A program made the position numbers and the translations under genes. Source: Copromyces sp. CBS 386.78 (lineage: Eukaryota > Ascomycota > Sordariomycetes > Sordariales > Sordariaceae). From it: DNA of 64,000 bases. The stretch covers positions 1-64,000 of the forward strand of contig MU839222.1 in the NCBI GenBank assembly GCA_030685235.1, written 5' to 3'. Positions 13,635-25,374 of this stretch are shown in pieces; the first letter of the stretch is position 1; each line of letters begins with the position of its first letter. The notes under the pieces were generated by a model. That model did not search any database, was not told the origin of the DNA, and worked only from the letters and a program-made list of their open reading frames with translations.

Positions 13635-15430
13635 GAAATTATTACGAAAACGTTAGTTAAAAATATTTTTATAAATAAAAATTACGAAGTTAATAGCGTT
13701 TAAATTTATTTTATTACCGCTTTAATTAATAAAAATATTATTGGCGGTAGGTTTAGCATTAGAGTAATTTCCGCTATTATTATTATTGGTACCGCTATTA
13801 GGATTAAGGAAGTAATTTACTATTTTTTAGCAATAATCTACATTTTTAAAATTATTAACGACGTTATAATAAATTTCGAATTAATATTTAAAATTATTAT
13901 TAGGGGGAAGGTTGTAGTAAGTAAGAGCGTTACGGAGACGTTTATTAATTTTATTCTAGAAATAATAAATTTTTATCGAATTATTAAAATTATAGAAATT
14001 TATTAAATTAATTAATTTAAATTTAAAATTTGCGAAAAAAATATTTTTTATATATAATTTTTGTAAATAGTAGCCGGCGTCTATTTTGAAATTTATATTT
14101 TAAAAATGAAAAATTAAATATTTTATAAATTTAACGTTTATTTTTTAACGCTAATTCGCTTTATCGGGGTTTAATTAGATTACGTCCAAATTATTTTAAA
14201 TGCCGGATAAAATTTTGGGTTTTAAAAGTATAGCGGTACGGATAATTTTAATATTTTTAAAAGAATAAAAAGTAATATTATATTTCTATTAAAATTAAAT
14301 ATAGAAACGTTAGGCTTTAAAGATTTTATATTTGCGAATGGGATTACTAATCTCCTTATTGGTAAAAATAAGTAGGTTTTCTACTATTTAGCGAAGAAAG
14401 GGGGATATAGCTATTTTTATAATTGTATTATTAATAGGGGAAGAAGGGGAAGCTTATATTTTGAAGGTATTATATTTTGCGAGTAAAATATTATAAATAG
14501 ATTTAAAGTTAATATAATTGAAATTCTTTTAATCGAAATTAAATTAAGTGTTATTAGCTATTTAGCGGGTAGTTTTAAACTCTTTTTTAGAACGTTAAAA
14601 ATTACTTTCGAAATTATTATAATATTCGAAGTTAGTATAATAAAGGCGATTAAGAAGTATAATAATAGATTAGAAAGTAGGGGCTTAGGAAAAAAGAGAG
14701 GCTATTTCGAAATATTTACGTAGGATAGGGAGACTTTCTTGCTAGTCGAAACTTTTAAAAAAATTAGTAAAAGTTATAATGGCGGGTTAAGGAAGTTCGA
14801 AAAGTACGGCGCGATAGATTATAGTATTGAGTTCGCTATTAAGGGTATTAATAGTAGAATATAACGATTTTAGATTAAACGGGTTACTATTGCTAATAAT
14901 AAGAGTAGAAAGGTTAGGAAGATTATTATTACTAGTATTGCCGTTAGGGGAGAAAAGGGCGGGATTATTATTATTATAAAATATAAAATAAAAGAGAGGT
15001 AATTGCTTAAGATAAAAGAGAGGTGAAAGTCCGCGATTAGGATTATTTGAAGTAAAGGTCTATTATTAGGACCGTTTGAGGTAGTTAAAGATAGGCGATT
15101 TTTTATTTATTAGATAAAGAGTGCTTTCCTTTATATATTAATAAAAGGATATTAGAATTTTAATTGGGCGATTGTTGTGATTACGATTATTGATATTTAG
15201 GGGGGGGGGGGGAGGTACTAAGTTTAGCGATTCGTAACGAAGCGATCCCTATACGCGCGCGATTAAAAATAATTACAATAAATAGGTTTACGTTGTGAAT
15301 ATAATAATTAAAAGGTATAATTAATTATTATGGGTAGAAGGCGAAAGGTTAGGTATAAAGGTAAAATATACGTAATTGTACGAAGAGAGGAAAGGAAGAG
15401 AAGTGTAGAGGTGCGTTCGGGAGATAGGCT

Positions 15431-15557
15431 TTTATAGGATTCGAGCTATGAACTAGTGGGTCTATGGCGGGAGGCCGCAGCTAATTAACTGAGATGGTGA
15501 TAGTAGTCTTAGAGAGCTATTATTACTAGTATATATAATATAGGCTAACCCTGTGAT
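15431..15557. repeat. LTR-like repeat end, related to the window start
   Basis: The right end (15,520-15,557) matches 60-97 allowing RIP transitions and a 2-base insertion. The stretch has higher GC than its surroundings. It would be the outer LTR of the minus-strand gypsy copy if that element starts here. The left limit is a guess. Confidence 0.4.
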
Positions 15558-18171
15558 AGTTGCGTTATTTATATTAGTCTTTTAATATTACCTTTTTAAA
15601 TTGGTTATAACTAGACTTTATCCTCTCCTTTATTTATAATTTATAAGTAATACTATTATATTTAATAATAAGAATATTTTTAAAATTATTAATTTTTATT
15701 ATAATATTAATAGTATTCTCTTAATTACGCTAATCGATAGTTTTTCAGTTAATCTTTTTAATATTGATGAGGTGATTTTCGCTACTATTTAGAAGAATAG
15801 ATATACCGTTATCTTTAAAAGATTTGATAACTATATCCTTCTTTTTAGTTATTAGAGTATTTAATACTTTGAAATGACGTAAATAATTATAATCCTTTTA
15901 TTAGAAACTGATTATTATTTACCCGGGTTATCCTCCTCCTAATTTTTTATAACTAATTTTATTTCTTCTTTTAAAATCTTTTTAAACGACGAGTTAATAA
16001 CAGTATTAAAAGCTTGGAGAAGGTTGGTAAGGCTACCGGGGATTATGGCTAGTACTACCTTTATATCCTTAAATTTATTACGGATTCGTTAGGTATTATA
16101 AGATAGGCATATATTTATAACTAGTAATAACTCTTATTTAATATCATTATTAATAATAAGAGTGAGCTCGTTATCAAACCAGCTAAACAATAAGTCCTCG
16201 TTCTAATATACTACTTTATTAAATTATACCTCCATATCTTAAATATAGAGAACTCTCTCCTCCATACATTAACGGAATATTAGGGGAGTTTTCAATAATT
16301 GGTTATATATAACGCATACCCAGTTAACGATCCCTATATATACACAACCGTTAATAAAAAAACAACTATTAAAAATATCTAACCGTTATAACCTAACAAA
16401 ACTCTAATGCAAACGGAAGGACGGGAGCTAGCGCATCTTAAATAGATTCTAAGTCAACTTCTTCCTTCTTTCTATTCTACTCTACTCTACTCCTTCCTCT
16501 TTCTTCGGACTTATCCTTCAAACCTTCGTCGCCCACCCAAGTCCAAAACCAAGCACCCAACTAATGCACAAAGTCCACCACTACTACCACCACTACCTTA
16601 TATTAGGGCCGTCGTTATCGCTATCGCTATCGTTATCGCTATCACTATCATTATCGCTATCGTTATTACTATCATCGAAGCAATTAAATTCGGGATACAT
16701 CCGTACCTAGGATCGTTATTATTATTAGTAGCGGTAGTAATAATAATAATTATAAGAAGAAGAAATTAAGAAATTTAAACGTCGGGGGACTTTAGCTTTT
16801 TCACTTTTTCAACCCCCTTCTCTCTCTTTCTCTCCCTTTCTCTCTCCTTCTCTATCTTCTCCTTTCCCTCCTTTTTTTCCTTTCTCCCTTTTCTTCCCCC
16901 ACCTTCCTTTTTTCATTCATTGTACCTTCCTAAAATAGAAGATTTTCATCATTTCTTAGGGTCTTATAATAGCCCGAGAGCTTAGCGTTTTATGCCAGCC
17001 TAACGGTTAAAAATTTTCAACGGTTAAAATATTTCAACAGTTAGGAGCGTTAGCCACGGTTAGGAGCATTATACAACGATTAATATATATCAACCGTTAA
17101 AAGCTCCCCTAAATTCCCGGTAATATAATCTTAGCAGAAATACCCTCTCCATAAAAGATAATAATTAGTTTAAAACAAATAATACTATCTATAAAAATAT
17201 ATAGAATCAAGGTAACTTATTATTTATTCCATCTACTTCGACTAATCTTTCCAAAAACGGACTTACTTCCTTTCATCGAATAGGTATAACTATCAAAATA
17301 TTTAAAAGGGAGAGGGATTTCGTCGAAATTTATAATAGCAAATAAAGGAAATTATATAATTGTACTAAGTAAAATAGGCTAGTTATTACGCTTAATAAAC
17401 CTATAAGTTACATTAGTTAGCCTCTAATAATCTCTAGATCTTCGCTAATACTTTAGATTTTCATTAATATTCTAAATATTATTACTTTAAAAACGAACTT
17501 ACTTTCGTAAGCAATTTAGTTAGCAATCGCTAAACTTAATAAGTAATCCTTTTATTTATTATATAATAACGAAATAAAAAATTACTAAACTAACTACGAA
17601 AGAAATAGAAATTTTATAATTATACTTAATCCTGATAAATTATTTTAAATAGAATAATTAATTCTTAACGGAATTATACTATTATAATTAAACCGTTATC
17701 TTATTTAATATATTAGAACTTTTTAAATAATTAGTATTTAAATTTTAGCTATAGGACTTTACCTTTTCGAACTATACAAAGCAATATTTTTTCTCGCCTA
17801 TCCTACTCATCCTATACAATAGCCCGTAGTATTTTAAAGAAGGTAATAACCTCGTATATATAAATATCGCAATAACTATCGATAACATAATTTTAATTAT
17901 AATTATAAGCGCTATTACAATAACAACAACATTAATTAACAACTTCGCCCTTAAAAGGTACTTTAATTTACGTAAAGTACATTAATACCTACTCTCGCTA
18001 TTAATACTAATTTACCTCGCTACAATATAACTTTATCTAAATATATAAATACTAACTTAAATTTTAAATTCGTCAATATAATACCGCTTTACCCTAATCT
18101 TAGGCTTCCGCTTATATTTCTCCTTTATAACCTTATTACCGTACGATTTTAGCTTGCGACTAACGTATTAT
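15558..18171. other. AT-rich RIP-type DNA with microsatellites, no gene recognised
   Basis: No coding pattern was found. A hexamer microsatellite of GCTATC-like units runs at about 16,613-16,672, and a long pyrimidine tract (CTTCTC-rich) at about 16,800-16,915. The segment 16,400-16,620 is less AT-rich and keeps CpA, as if only lightly mutated. The remainder is typical RIP-decayed sequence. Confidence 0.5.
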
Positions 18172-18360
18172 TCAACGCGTTATTAATTCGATAAAAGCGA
18201 AAGTAGTAAAGGAAGAGGAGGAAGAGGAAGAGGAGGAAGAGGAGGTACTAATTAAATTAGAATTACTAGTACTAGTTAAGCTAAGATTACTAATACTAGT
18301 TAAACTAAGATTTCTAATACTAGTACTAGGGGTGCTAGGGGTACTAGTACCCGCTCCCAA
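18172..18360. repeat. Low-complexity boundary between AT-rich DNA and gene island
   Basis: A purine run of GGAAGAGGA units (about 18,206-18,246) is followed by imperfect repeats of ACTAGTTAAGCTAAGATTACTAAT (about 18,260-18,335). Composition changes from roughly 25% GC to near 50% GC across this stretch. A minus-strand open frame here encodes poly-Ser/Thr and is not considered a gene. Confidence 0.6.
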
Positions 18361-19378
18361 ATCCCAGTGCCTACGTTGAGATAGAATATGCCAACGCGTA
18401 GATCTATAGGTGCCCAATCAATACCAGAAAGTATCACGATATCGACGGTAATGAGCTCAAAAGAACGAGAGAAGGTTACAGGGAAGGTTACAGGGCACAA
18501 TAGAAAGAGCTGGAGGGTAGAGACATTTAAAATCACCGTCTTACATACAATTTCTGGTGAACATGAATATTGCAGTATACTTGCAGATTATGCCTGATTT
18601 CCTTGGAACCTAAAACCGGATGCCCCGAGTCTATACGGTACAGCGAATTCTTCTATGCTTCAACGGCGTGCATTGGATGGCGCAGTTGGTCCATCGGTGA
18701 AGGAGAGGGTTAGGGTGACCCAGTGACACGCGAATGGTCTGTCCACGGCTCCTGTTTACCTGCCGCTGTTCGTTCTTTTCTGGCCACTGAAACACTGCAG
18801 TGTGTTCCCTACAATGACTTGTCATGGCAATTTTATCCTCTCAATCGGTGATTAGTTATACGATGGAAATTTTCCCAAGCACTCACGCTTTCTACACCCC
18901 CCCGCTGCTCTCGACTTGCACACATCCTGCATCGAGAAGCCTTCCGTTTCGGCTTGTCGGCGCGATCACAGTCGGACAGCGAAGACAGTTATCGCACCAT
19001 CTTGTTGCCCGCCAAGCTTGCAGAACCCACGATAGACAGGCATCTAACCCATCAGATCCAACCATGGTGGTCCGTTGGGAAAGAAATGCCAATTGCTTCT
19101 CAAAGCGACTAGCTGACACCCAATCATATGGGCAAGCAAAGCAGCATCTTCTCCCCCTCGACACTTGAGAAGAAAAGGTGGCTGACTCTCCAGACCAATA
19201 CTAGGAAGCAAACCCCGCATCCAGCCCGTCCCTTCTTCCTCTTTACTGTTCTTCTTTCGAATGCCACCCGTTGGGCAGTTGTTGAAATCACCGTCACCAA
19301 ATCCACCGAGTCATTGACGGACACAATATACGACAAAGCTGATGCCAACATACACATAGCCACCAAACGAGAGCCAAA
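18361..19378. other. Intergenic, upstream of the HET gene
   Basis: The composition is normal. Several open frames overlap each other on both strands, and none shows a recognised domain. This presumably holds the HET gene promoter and leader. No TATA box stands out. Confidence 0.5.
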
Positions 19379-20913
19379 ATGAGATTGATCAACACCGAGA
19401 CGCTCGAGCTTCAAGAGTTCTTCGAATCGCAAGCCCCGTCCTACGCGATACTTTCCCACACATGGGAGGAAGGCGAAATCACCTTCCGGGAGATGGTTTC
19501 CAAGTCTCCATCCACCATGGAAAAGGCCGGATACAAGAAAATCCGAGACACCTGCACAATGGCACAAACGAGGGGTCAGCAATGGGCATGGATCGGCACC
19601 TGTTGCATCGACAAGTCAAGCAGCGCTGAGCTCACCGAGAGCATCAACTCCATGTACCGCTGGTACCAGAAGGCGGAGGAGTGCTACGCCTATCTTCTCG
19701 ACTTTGCCCCCGGATCGCTGCCGAAAGTTGAGCTCGGGAAATGCCGCTGGTTCACTCGAGGGTCCACCTTGCAGGAACTCATTGCCCCCAAGACCGTGAT
19801 TTTCTTCGCCAGAGACTGGAGTATCGTGGGAGAGAAAAGCAGGGAAGATACACTGGAAATCATCAACCGTCTCACGGTATTCCGGAAAACGTTCTTCGTC
19901 ATCGTCGGCCACTCAGTGACTGTACAATTGCTCAGCGCATGATCTGGGCCTCGAATCGCGAAACTACCCGTCCTGAAGACAAAGCGTACTGTTCACTCGG
20001 AATATTCGAGGTCAACATGCCTCTTATCTACGGAGAAGGTGACAACGCCTTTCGTAGACTCCAAGAAGAGATCATCAAACGGAGTAACGATCTATCAATT
20101 TTTGCTTGGGGAACGCCTATCAACGTTGAGCCAGCGAAGCATGAGAAAGGCTTGGCAAAGAACAACTCATTGGGTCTGTTCGCTCATTCACCGGCAGACT
20201 TTGGGGCAATATTGGAGCACATAACTAAGGGAAACTCGCTTCTCGGATTTCCGGAAATGGGGCCGGGATTGGGGAGCAGCTTTTATAGGCTCCAGGAGTT
20301 CACTCTGACGAACAGGGGATTAAATATGGGCGCCAACATGAGAACGAGCCTCATCATCAATGGCTTTTCCGGGGAAATACAAGGGAATTTCTACAACATC
20401 TATGACGCTCAAGTGGGCAACAAGTCTTTTGCTGTTTTGCTCGATAAAGTTGGCCCGGGGCTCTACTTTCGGCGTGGGGTACAACTGCTGATGAACGACG
20501 AAAGCTTTCACACATTCCCGGACGGCCATCCTTTTGGAGTGTTCACCATCCCCAACACCATTTTTCTGGACCAGAGGCCATTACTGGAGTTGAAAGAGAA
20601 TCTCTTTGAACAGAGTGTAAAAATAACGTGGACTGCGGGGCTTCACGGGTTTATTTCCGCTGCGGTACCCATTACCCATTGGGATTCCTCCCGATCATTG
20701 TTCTTCTCACCACGAGTCGAACCTGGCGGGCGGAGTCATGATATTGCTTGCGCCGAGCTCCATCTCACTCATGGGAAGCCCTCCCTACACAATGTTATTG
20801 GTAGGTTATTCGTCATTATCGATTTCCGTCACGAGCTGGAAGGCGGAGTAAGGAGTACTAGAGTAAGTCACCGACTTGTTAGCTTTAATAGGTCCAACAT
20901 CGCAAATACATGA
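19379..20913 (+). CDS. HET (heterokaryon incompatibility) domain protein, reading frame broken once
   Basis: HET domains trigger cell death when genetically different fungal strains fuse. The N-terminal half shows the family blocks in order: YAILSHTW, GYKKIRDTC, TCCIDKSSSAELTESINSMY, CYAYLLDF, RWFTRG-TLQELIAP. After a frame change come AQRMIWASNRETTRPEDKAYC and MPLIYGEGDNAFRRLQEE. The first frame runs from 19,379 to 19,942, the second to the stop at 20,913. The homologous segment between the blocks (GIPENVLRH...LSDCTIAQ) is in the second frame, so one base appears lost near 19,876-19,877. A gene finder could instead bridge the break with a 59-nt GT-AG intron (19,877-19,935), giving 491 residues but deleting that segment. 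Two usually conserved positions also differ: Gly for Asp in WIGTCC and Ser for Trp in TRGSTLQ. Probably a pseudogene or a sequence error. The last ~100 bases overlap an antisense BTB relic. Confidence 0.85.
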
Positions 20914-20978
20914 TATAGGCATGCATCCGAGCACTTGAAGCACCTGTGGTATGAGGAGACTTAGTGTGAAAAACATAC

Positions 20979-21510
20979 CGAAAAGCTTTGCAGGCAGTAA
21001 ATCCGCCAGAAACGGGTATTCCACGAAGTCAGTATAGTTGGGTATAAAAATATCCCTCACCACAAGAGACATAGTAAACTTGGGAAATATACTATCTTCC
21101 TTAAACAAGTATACCGCCGCAATCAACTAGATTAAATCCACCTCACTAAGGTCGTTGACGATATTCACGAACCGGCACCACCATGACTCGCATGTAGCTT
21201 GGAGAGCCTGCCCAAGGTCGTACTTATCGATATGAAGTACAATGTTAAAAGACTTTTACGCTGTCATCGGAGCAGGAACAAAATTGTTTCGAGAGTGGAC
21301 GACATGACATATAACTTTCATCGCCTCTGGGTTATCTTCGGGAAGACGGATTCCCTTGGAGGCCGCTGACGAGAGACCTTCACACTCGGCCCAGGGCGGG
21401 GAGAGCATAGCCGCAAACACCTATGAGTTGTGACGTAGGATAGAAGGATTGACGCGTATGTGTTTTTCATGTTTGCCTTCGCTAACGACAAGAATAACGT
21501 CGCCGGTAGG
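20979..21510 (-). pseudogene. BTB/POZ-like relic 1, three in-frame stops
   Basis: One continuous minus-strand frame aligns with the intact copy at 24.2 kb: GDVILVVSEGKHEKHIRV, VFAAMLSPPWAECEG, LPEDNPEAMKVICHVVH, IDKYDLGQALQ, and at the end LLPAKLFG followed by a GTATGT splice donor. Stops interrupt it at 21,421-21,423, 21,256-21,258 and 21,127-21,129, with no frameshift. The first is TAG where a Gln codon would fit, one C-to-T change. The second exon of the family is not recognisable, and the HET gene's 3' end occupies that place on the other strand. The 5' end is uncertain; the frame stays open to about 21,640. Confidence 0.75.
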
Positions 21511-22092
21511 TGAGATTTTGGTGATATTGTTAGCTAAACCACGGTCCGAAGTACTGTGCCAGTTGCCGCGCGCGTTTGGGGTACGGAAACTTTTGAACTC
21601 ATTTATCGCGTAAGGGTAGAGAAGTGTTGTACGATGCTGGATAAATGTTGCGCTTCGTTACGCCAAGTTTGAACAGAAGATTTGAGTGGTAGGATGGAAG
21701 AATGTGAGGGGGGATGTAGCGCGGGGCAGAAACATCGAGTTGGAAGAGTTGAGGAGAAACTGTAACTGGCAGAGGGTCAAGAGAATGCGAAAGACGGTAA
21801 AAGGCGTGATTTGCCGATGAACACCGCCTTCAAGATGGTGCCTGGCTCTTGCCGTGAATCTAAGTTCTTGTCTTGATCGGCCTGCCTAATGCCTGAAACT
21901 CGCAGCAATCTCTTCCGCCTGTATTCCACTAAGGTACCGAGGTGCCTTCACGCCCATTATTCACGACTGCCTACCCGGTTGGAGATGTAGGTAGGTTTCT
22001 ATGGGCCCTCGTAGTCTCTAACCTTTCTCATCCAAAGACGCTGTGGGCCGAACCTGCTAATTTTCATTTCCTCTTCATAATCCTTTGTCCAA
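21511..22092. other. Intergenic between two BTB relics
   Basis: No domain is seen on either strand. It should contain the old promoter of relic 1 and the 3' flank of relic 2, both on the minus strand. Confidence 0.4.
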
Positions 22093-23242
22093 TCATTTTC
22101 TTGTTCGTTCGTCATCAACCCCCAACATGGAATTGATTCCCGCCGCCAGTGCGGGAAACTGCGGGTTGAAGAATCTGAGGCAAAGAATAGCGCGGTCCTG
22201 GGAGAGCTGCATTCTCTCCTCGAGCTCTGCGAAGTCATCTGAGAACTCAATGTCGTGAAGCTCTCCACTATCCGAGCACTCTGCTTCTAGGAAGTTCGTT
22301 TCTTCCTGAGCTAGGCCCCAAAATTCGTAGAGAAGGGCCGCTTGAGGTTTGCGATGGCCATCGTTGTTGTCATCAATATGGACGACGAAGTATTCGAATT
22401 TCTCTGTCATTGCTATCCGCGCGTGACGAGAACAGCGATTATATGGACTGTCTCTGTTCGGGCGCAGTTGTATGTCCTTCATGACGTTCAACCGGAATTC
22501 TGAGGCTCGTTCTCCCAACATAACTGCCGAGATTTAGAAAGGGTTCGATAGAGGACTTGCGGTTATAGTTGGAGAGTAAGTGTAGGGGAGATGTAGAACA
22601 TACCAGCAAACTTCAGTGGTAATACACTGTTACCAACATCTTCAAGAACGATCATGGCGGAAGAACCTGGCAGAATGGCCATTATGCAGTCATCGAGTAG
22701 ATAGGCTGCGGCTGCAAAGTCGAGGAGCTCGCGCCACACCAAAAACTGGGTTTACGTTAAACTGGCAGTCGAATATCCTACGTCCCAAAGTTCCTTTCTC
22801 GGATACCAATCTTGCAATGGAGTTCTCGTGCTAGCCGCATCTTAAACATGAGAAGAAATTTGAGCGCCCGGTGAAAATCGTACTTGTCCGTGAGAATAAC
22901 AATATTCAAGAAACCCTCGGAGCCGTTTTGGTTACCATCTCATCAATCGCTCTGATGGTGAATGACTGCAGATAGATCTCATAGCTGTGGCATCATCCTT
23001 TGGCAGCTCTTGCTCCTCGACGGAACCTCCCTCGCTGGACAGGCCTTGACTTTCCACCCAGGGAGGGGAGAGCATGGCAGCAAAGACGGGGGAAGCAAGT
23101 CGAAGAACAATGGAACGGACGAGACAAGGATGCGTTCCTTCTCAAGCCCAACGATCAAAGCAATGTCGAAATCGGGGGTGAAGGTCGTCCGGGCCGTCAT
23201 GCTTTCGACTGCCTTTGGCTCGACGTCCATCGCACCCCCCAT
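22093..23242 (-). pseudogene. BTB/POZ-like relic 2, two exons, frameshifted
   Basis: The ATG at 23,240-23,242 starts a frame with DVEPKA, then FDIALIVGLEKERILVSS. The frame is lost in a run of five C (about 23,075-23,085), after which VFAAMLSPPWVESQGLSS continues in another frame and soon meets a stop. Further down, LTDKYDFHRALKFLL and FAAAAYLLDDC match the family. The first exon ends at 22,604 with GTATGT. A second exon (22,523-22,093) stays open for about 143 residues, containing CSRHARIAMTEKFEYFVVH and a Glu-rich stretch, and matches the second exon of the intact copy. The upper part is dead, but the C-terminal exon is surprisingly well kept. Confidence 0.75.
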
Positions 23243-23759
23243 TGACGGACAATGGGAAAGAGAGACCTGGCCGCTTGGTGTGTTTTTGAAGGGTCCTGGA
23301 CGAAAGAAAGAGGGGAAGAGAAGGTTTGGACGAGGGCGTGGAGTTTAAGAGCAGAGAGCGTGGTGCGCATTTGTAAAGCCGAGGGTCGAGGACCGTGACG
23401 GAACACGTCAGGCGCGGCGGGATGCCAAGCAGACAGAAAGGGATACCAAAGGTGGGGGGGCTTTACGCAAGAAGATAGAAAGGCCTTACAGAAAATCCAA
23501 GAAGCACGGCTCTAACTGTACCCTGGAGCACTTCCAATAGAAATATATCCTGTAGAGCTATAGGGCGATGGCGCATAATATCAATCTCGACAACAAACAA
23601 CCTAATCTGCATAAAAACAGACATGCATCCCCCCCAAGCTCGTGCCTAACGGCTACGGTGAACAAGCAACTCATCCTCCTCACTCACCCACACTGAACCC
23701 CCCTACCCTCACTTCTACCACTAGCGCAAACACAATGGACACTGAACCGATGATTACCT
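23243..23759. other. Intergenic inside the BTB array
   Basis: Nothing recognisable. Overlapping open frames on both strands are shadows of GC-rich sequence. It lies between two divergently oriented BTB relics. Confidence 0.4.
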
Positions 23760-23891
23760 ATGGAAGCCCTTCCAATTACCGACTTAATCCTCGTCGTCGG
23801 ACTAAGCAAGGAGCGTATCCCCGTCGAATCATCCATCCTCAAAGCTGCCTCCTCCATCTTCGCCTCAATTCTTTCCGCGATGTACCTCTAG
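23760..23891 (+). pseudogene. BTB/POZ-like relic 3, N-terminal fragment
   Basis: A 43-codon frame begins at the ATG at 23,760 and ends at TAG 23,889-23,891. It includes TDLILVVGLSKERIPVESS and ILKAASSIFASIL, clearly the start of the same family as the gene at 24,208 (TDIVLIVGPGKEQIP, AILKAASPVFAAML). The LSPPW block and all of the rest are missing. An overlapping ATG at 23,735 (MDTEP) in another frame resembles the family's N-terminal MD-E-P motif. Confidence 0.65.
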
Positions 23892-24207
23892 TTCATCATG
23901 CTCACCCTCCACTTCCTAGTGTCCCGAGTCTAAACGGTATAGGAAGGTAAGGCCACCGTCATTACCCTGTACAGCAATGTACCTGCCAATATGCCATAGC
24001 CGTTCATGGCAGGTGCGGCCTAAAAATGAAGAGGAAGTGAAGACCAGCAGGCTCAGTCCGCACTGCGCTCTGGTATAAGAAAATGGATGTCAGGACTTGA
24101 CATTCCAATTTTCTTTTCTCCAAACGACATATCCGCCCCAGGGCTCTTCAAGCAACTCATTCTCACTCGCTGCTCATTGAGCTCCTCCATCCCGCACCGA
24201 CAACGCA
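23892..24207. other. Intergenic, upstream of intact BTB gene
   Basis: Promoter and leader of the intact copy. The stretch just before the ATG (AACTCATTC...CACTCGC...CTCCTCCATCCCG) resembles the flank before relic 3 (23,666-23,730), consistent with tandem duplication that included the leader. No other feature was found. Confidence 0.4.
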
Positions 24208-25374
24208 ATGGACGACAACACAATGGACGACAACGCAATGGACGGCGAGCCGATCATCATCGACGCGGTCTCCGGCACCGACATCGTCCTGATCGTCGGA
24301 CCAGGCAAAGAGCAGATCCCCGCCGTGTCCGCCATTCTCAAGGCCGCCTCGCCCGTATTCGCCGCAATGCTCTCTCCCCCCTGGCTCGAAAGCAACAGCA
24401 AGGAGATCTCCCTGCCTGATGACGACGCAGACGCGATGCGTTTCATCACCCTCGCCCTTTCGTACCACAACGAGAACGAGATCGTGACCAGGCCGCGGGT
24501 GCCCATGGAGATATTAAACATCGCTATGGCGGTGGAAAAGTACGACCTGTGTATGGCGCTGAAGTTCGTGCTGGACTACTTGTTGAGGCAGGCGATTGAA
24601 TCATTTGAGCCCGTAGTGAGCGAAGGCGCCGATGATATCGTCTACCTTTGCGCTGCAGCTTACGTGCTCGACCGGTGCGAGTACTTCAGCAAGGGCGCAT
24701 TGGATCTGATGTGTTCCCATGTGGCGTCTTTCACTACGTTCATGGACGATGAGTATCTTAGGACCATACTACCTGCACAGTTCTTTGGTAAGGTGTTCTG
24801 TCGTTCTTTTCTCTTGCCTCTCTTATAACTTCAACTGTCTCTCTACCTACTTACCTTACCTACCTACCTACCTACCTACCCACGTACACATTTCTGACGC
24901 TCGTTCATCTCAAATCTGGTCAACTAACTTATTGCCGTGCAAAAAATAGTCAGGCTCGCAGAGAAACTCCCAATCTTTCAGCTGGGGGTCTTTCGGGCCA
25001 TTCAAACGTGCGTCAAAGAGGGGAGCTTCTACCGTACTGCCTGTCATTGTTCCCGGAACAGATCACTTTGCAAACGGTATGAGGAGTTTGCTCTCAAGCT
25101 TATTGCTCTCAAGCTTGGGCCAGTCATGGAGGATGATGATGGATTTGGACTCCGCTCCGGGCTCTTCTCCGTCCTTCACACTTTTCGGGGTCTGTTGCAG
25201 GAAGACAGTTCTTTCATCAACGGGGAATGTGAAGAGAAAAAAGGAATCCGGCACAGTGATCTCATTCCGAACAACAATAGGTTCAGGCACAAGGTGGAAA
25301 GGGTGGAGTTGATATCCTTTCATTTCTGCATTCGCGAACTAAAGACAGGATCTGGGGTCGGTTGCGAGGCATAG
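24208..25374 (+). CDS. BTB/POZ-like domain protein, the only intact copy of the array
   Basis: BTB domains are protein-interaction folds; in fungi many lineage-specific members have no known role. Exon 1 is 24,208-24,787 and exon 2 is 24,950-25,374. The 162-nt intron has GTAAGG, CTAAC and TAG signals, and the model gives 334 residues with no stop. Residues 1-14 repeat a short unit (MDDNTMDDNAMDGE), so any of three ATGs could start. The BTB core follows from about residue 24: DIVLIVGPGKEQIP, VFAAMLSPPW, LPDDDADAMRFITLALSY, VEKYDLCMALKFVL, CAAAYVLDRCEYFS, ILPAQFF. Exon 2 encodes a C-terminal region with C-x-C-SRNRSLCKRYEEFALKL, also seen in relic 2 but otherwise unknown to me. Five decayed copies surround it on both strands. 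Confidence 0.8.
24841..24881. repeat. TACC microsatellite inside BTB intron
   Basis: A tract of CTAC/TACC units (with TTACC variants) lies in the intron of the intact BTB gene. It explains why this intron is longer than the 70-100 nt usual in the other genes here. Confidence 0.8.

Larger units (their letters stand above)
10851..15430 (-). mobile_element. Decayed Ty3/gypsy element, truncated in RNase H
   Basis: Read on the minus strand, pol and gag are in the usual order. A gag zinc-knuckle relic is at 13,593-13,634. Reverse transcriptase spans about 11,290-11,732, including an 82-residue open piece at 11,484-11,732. The RT-to-RNase-H connection (ANFYRRFIKYFS) is at about 11,020-11,105. RNase H starts at about 10,990 and breaks off near 10,870. 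The integrase half is absent. Protease is expected between 11.9 and 13.3 kb, but I could not read its active site. The decay pattern is RIP. Confidence 0.75.

Noticed and set aside
18707..18714. GGGTTAGGG-like sequence suggesting telomere repeats
   Set aside because: A single unit only, not an array.
18655..18720. tRNA-like A-box (TGGCGCAGTTGG) upstream of the HET gene
   Set aside because: No cloverleaf can be formed from the following bases.
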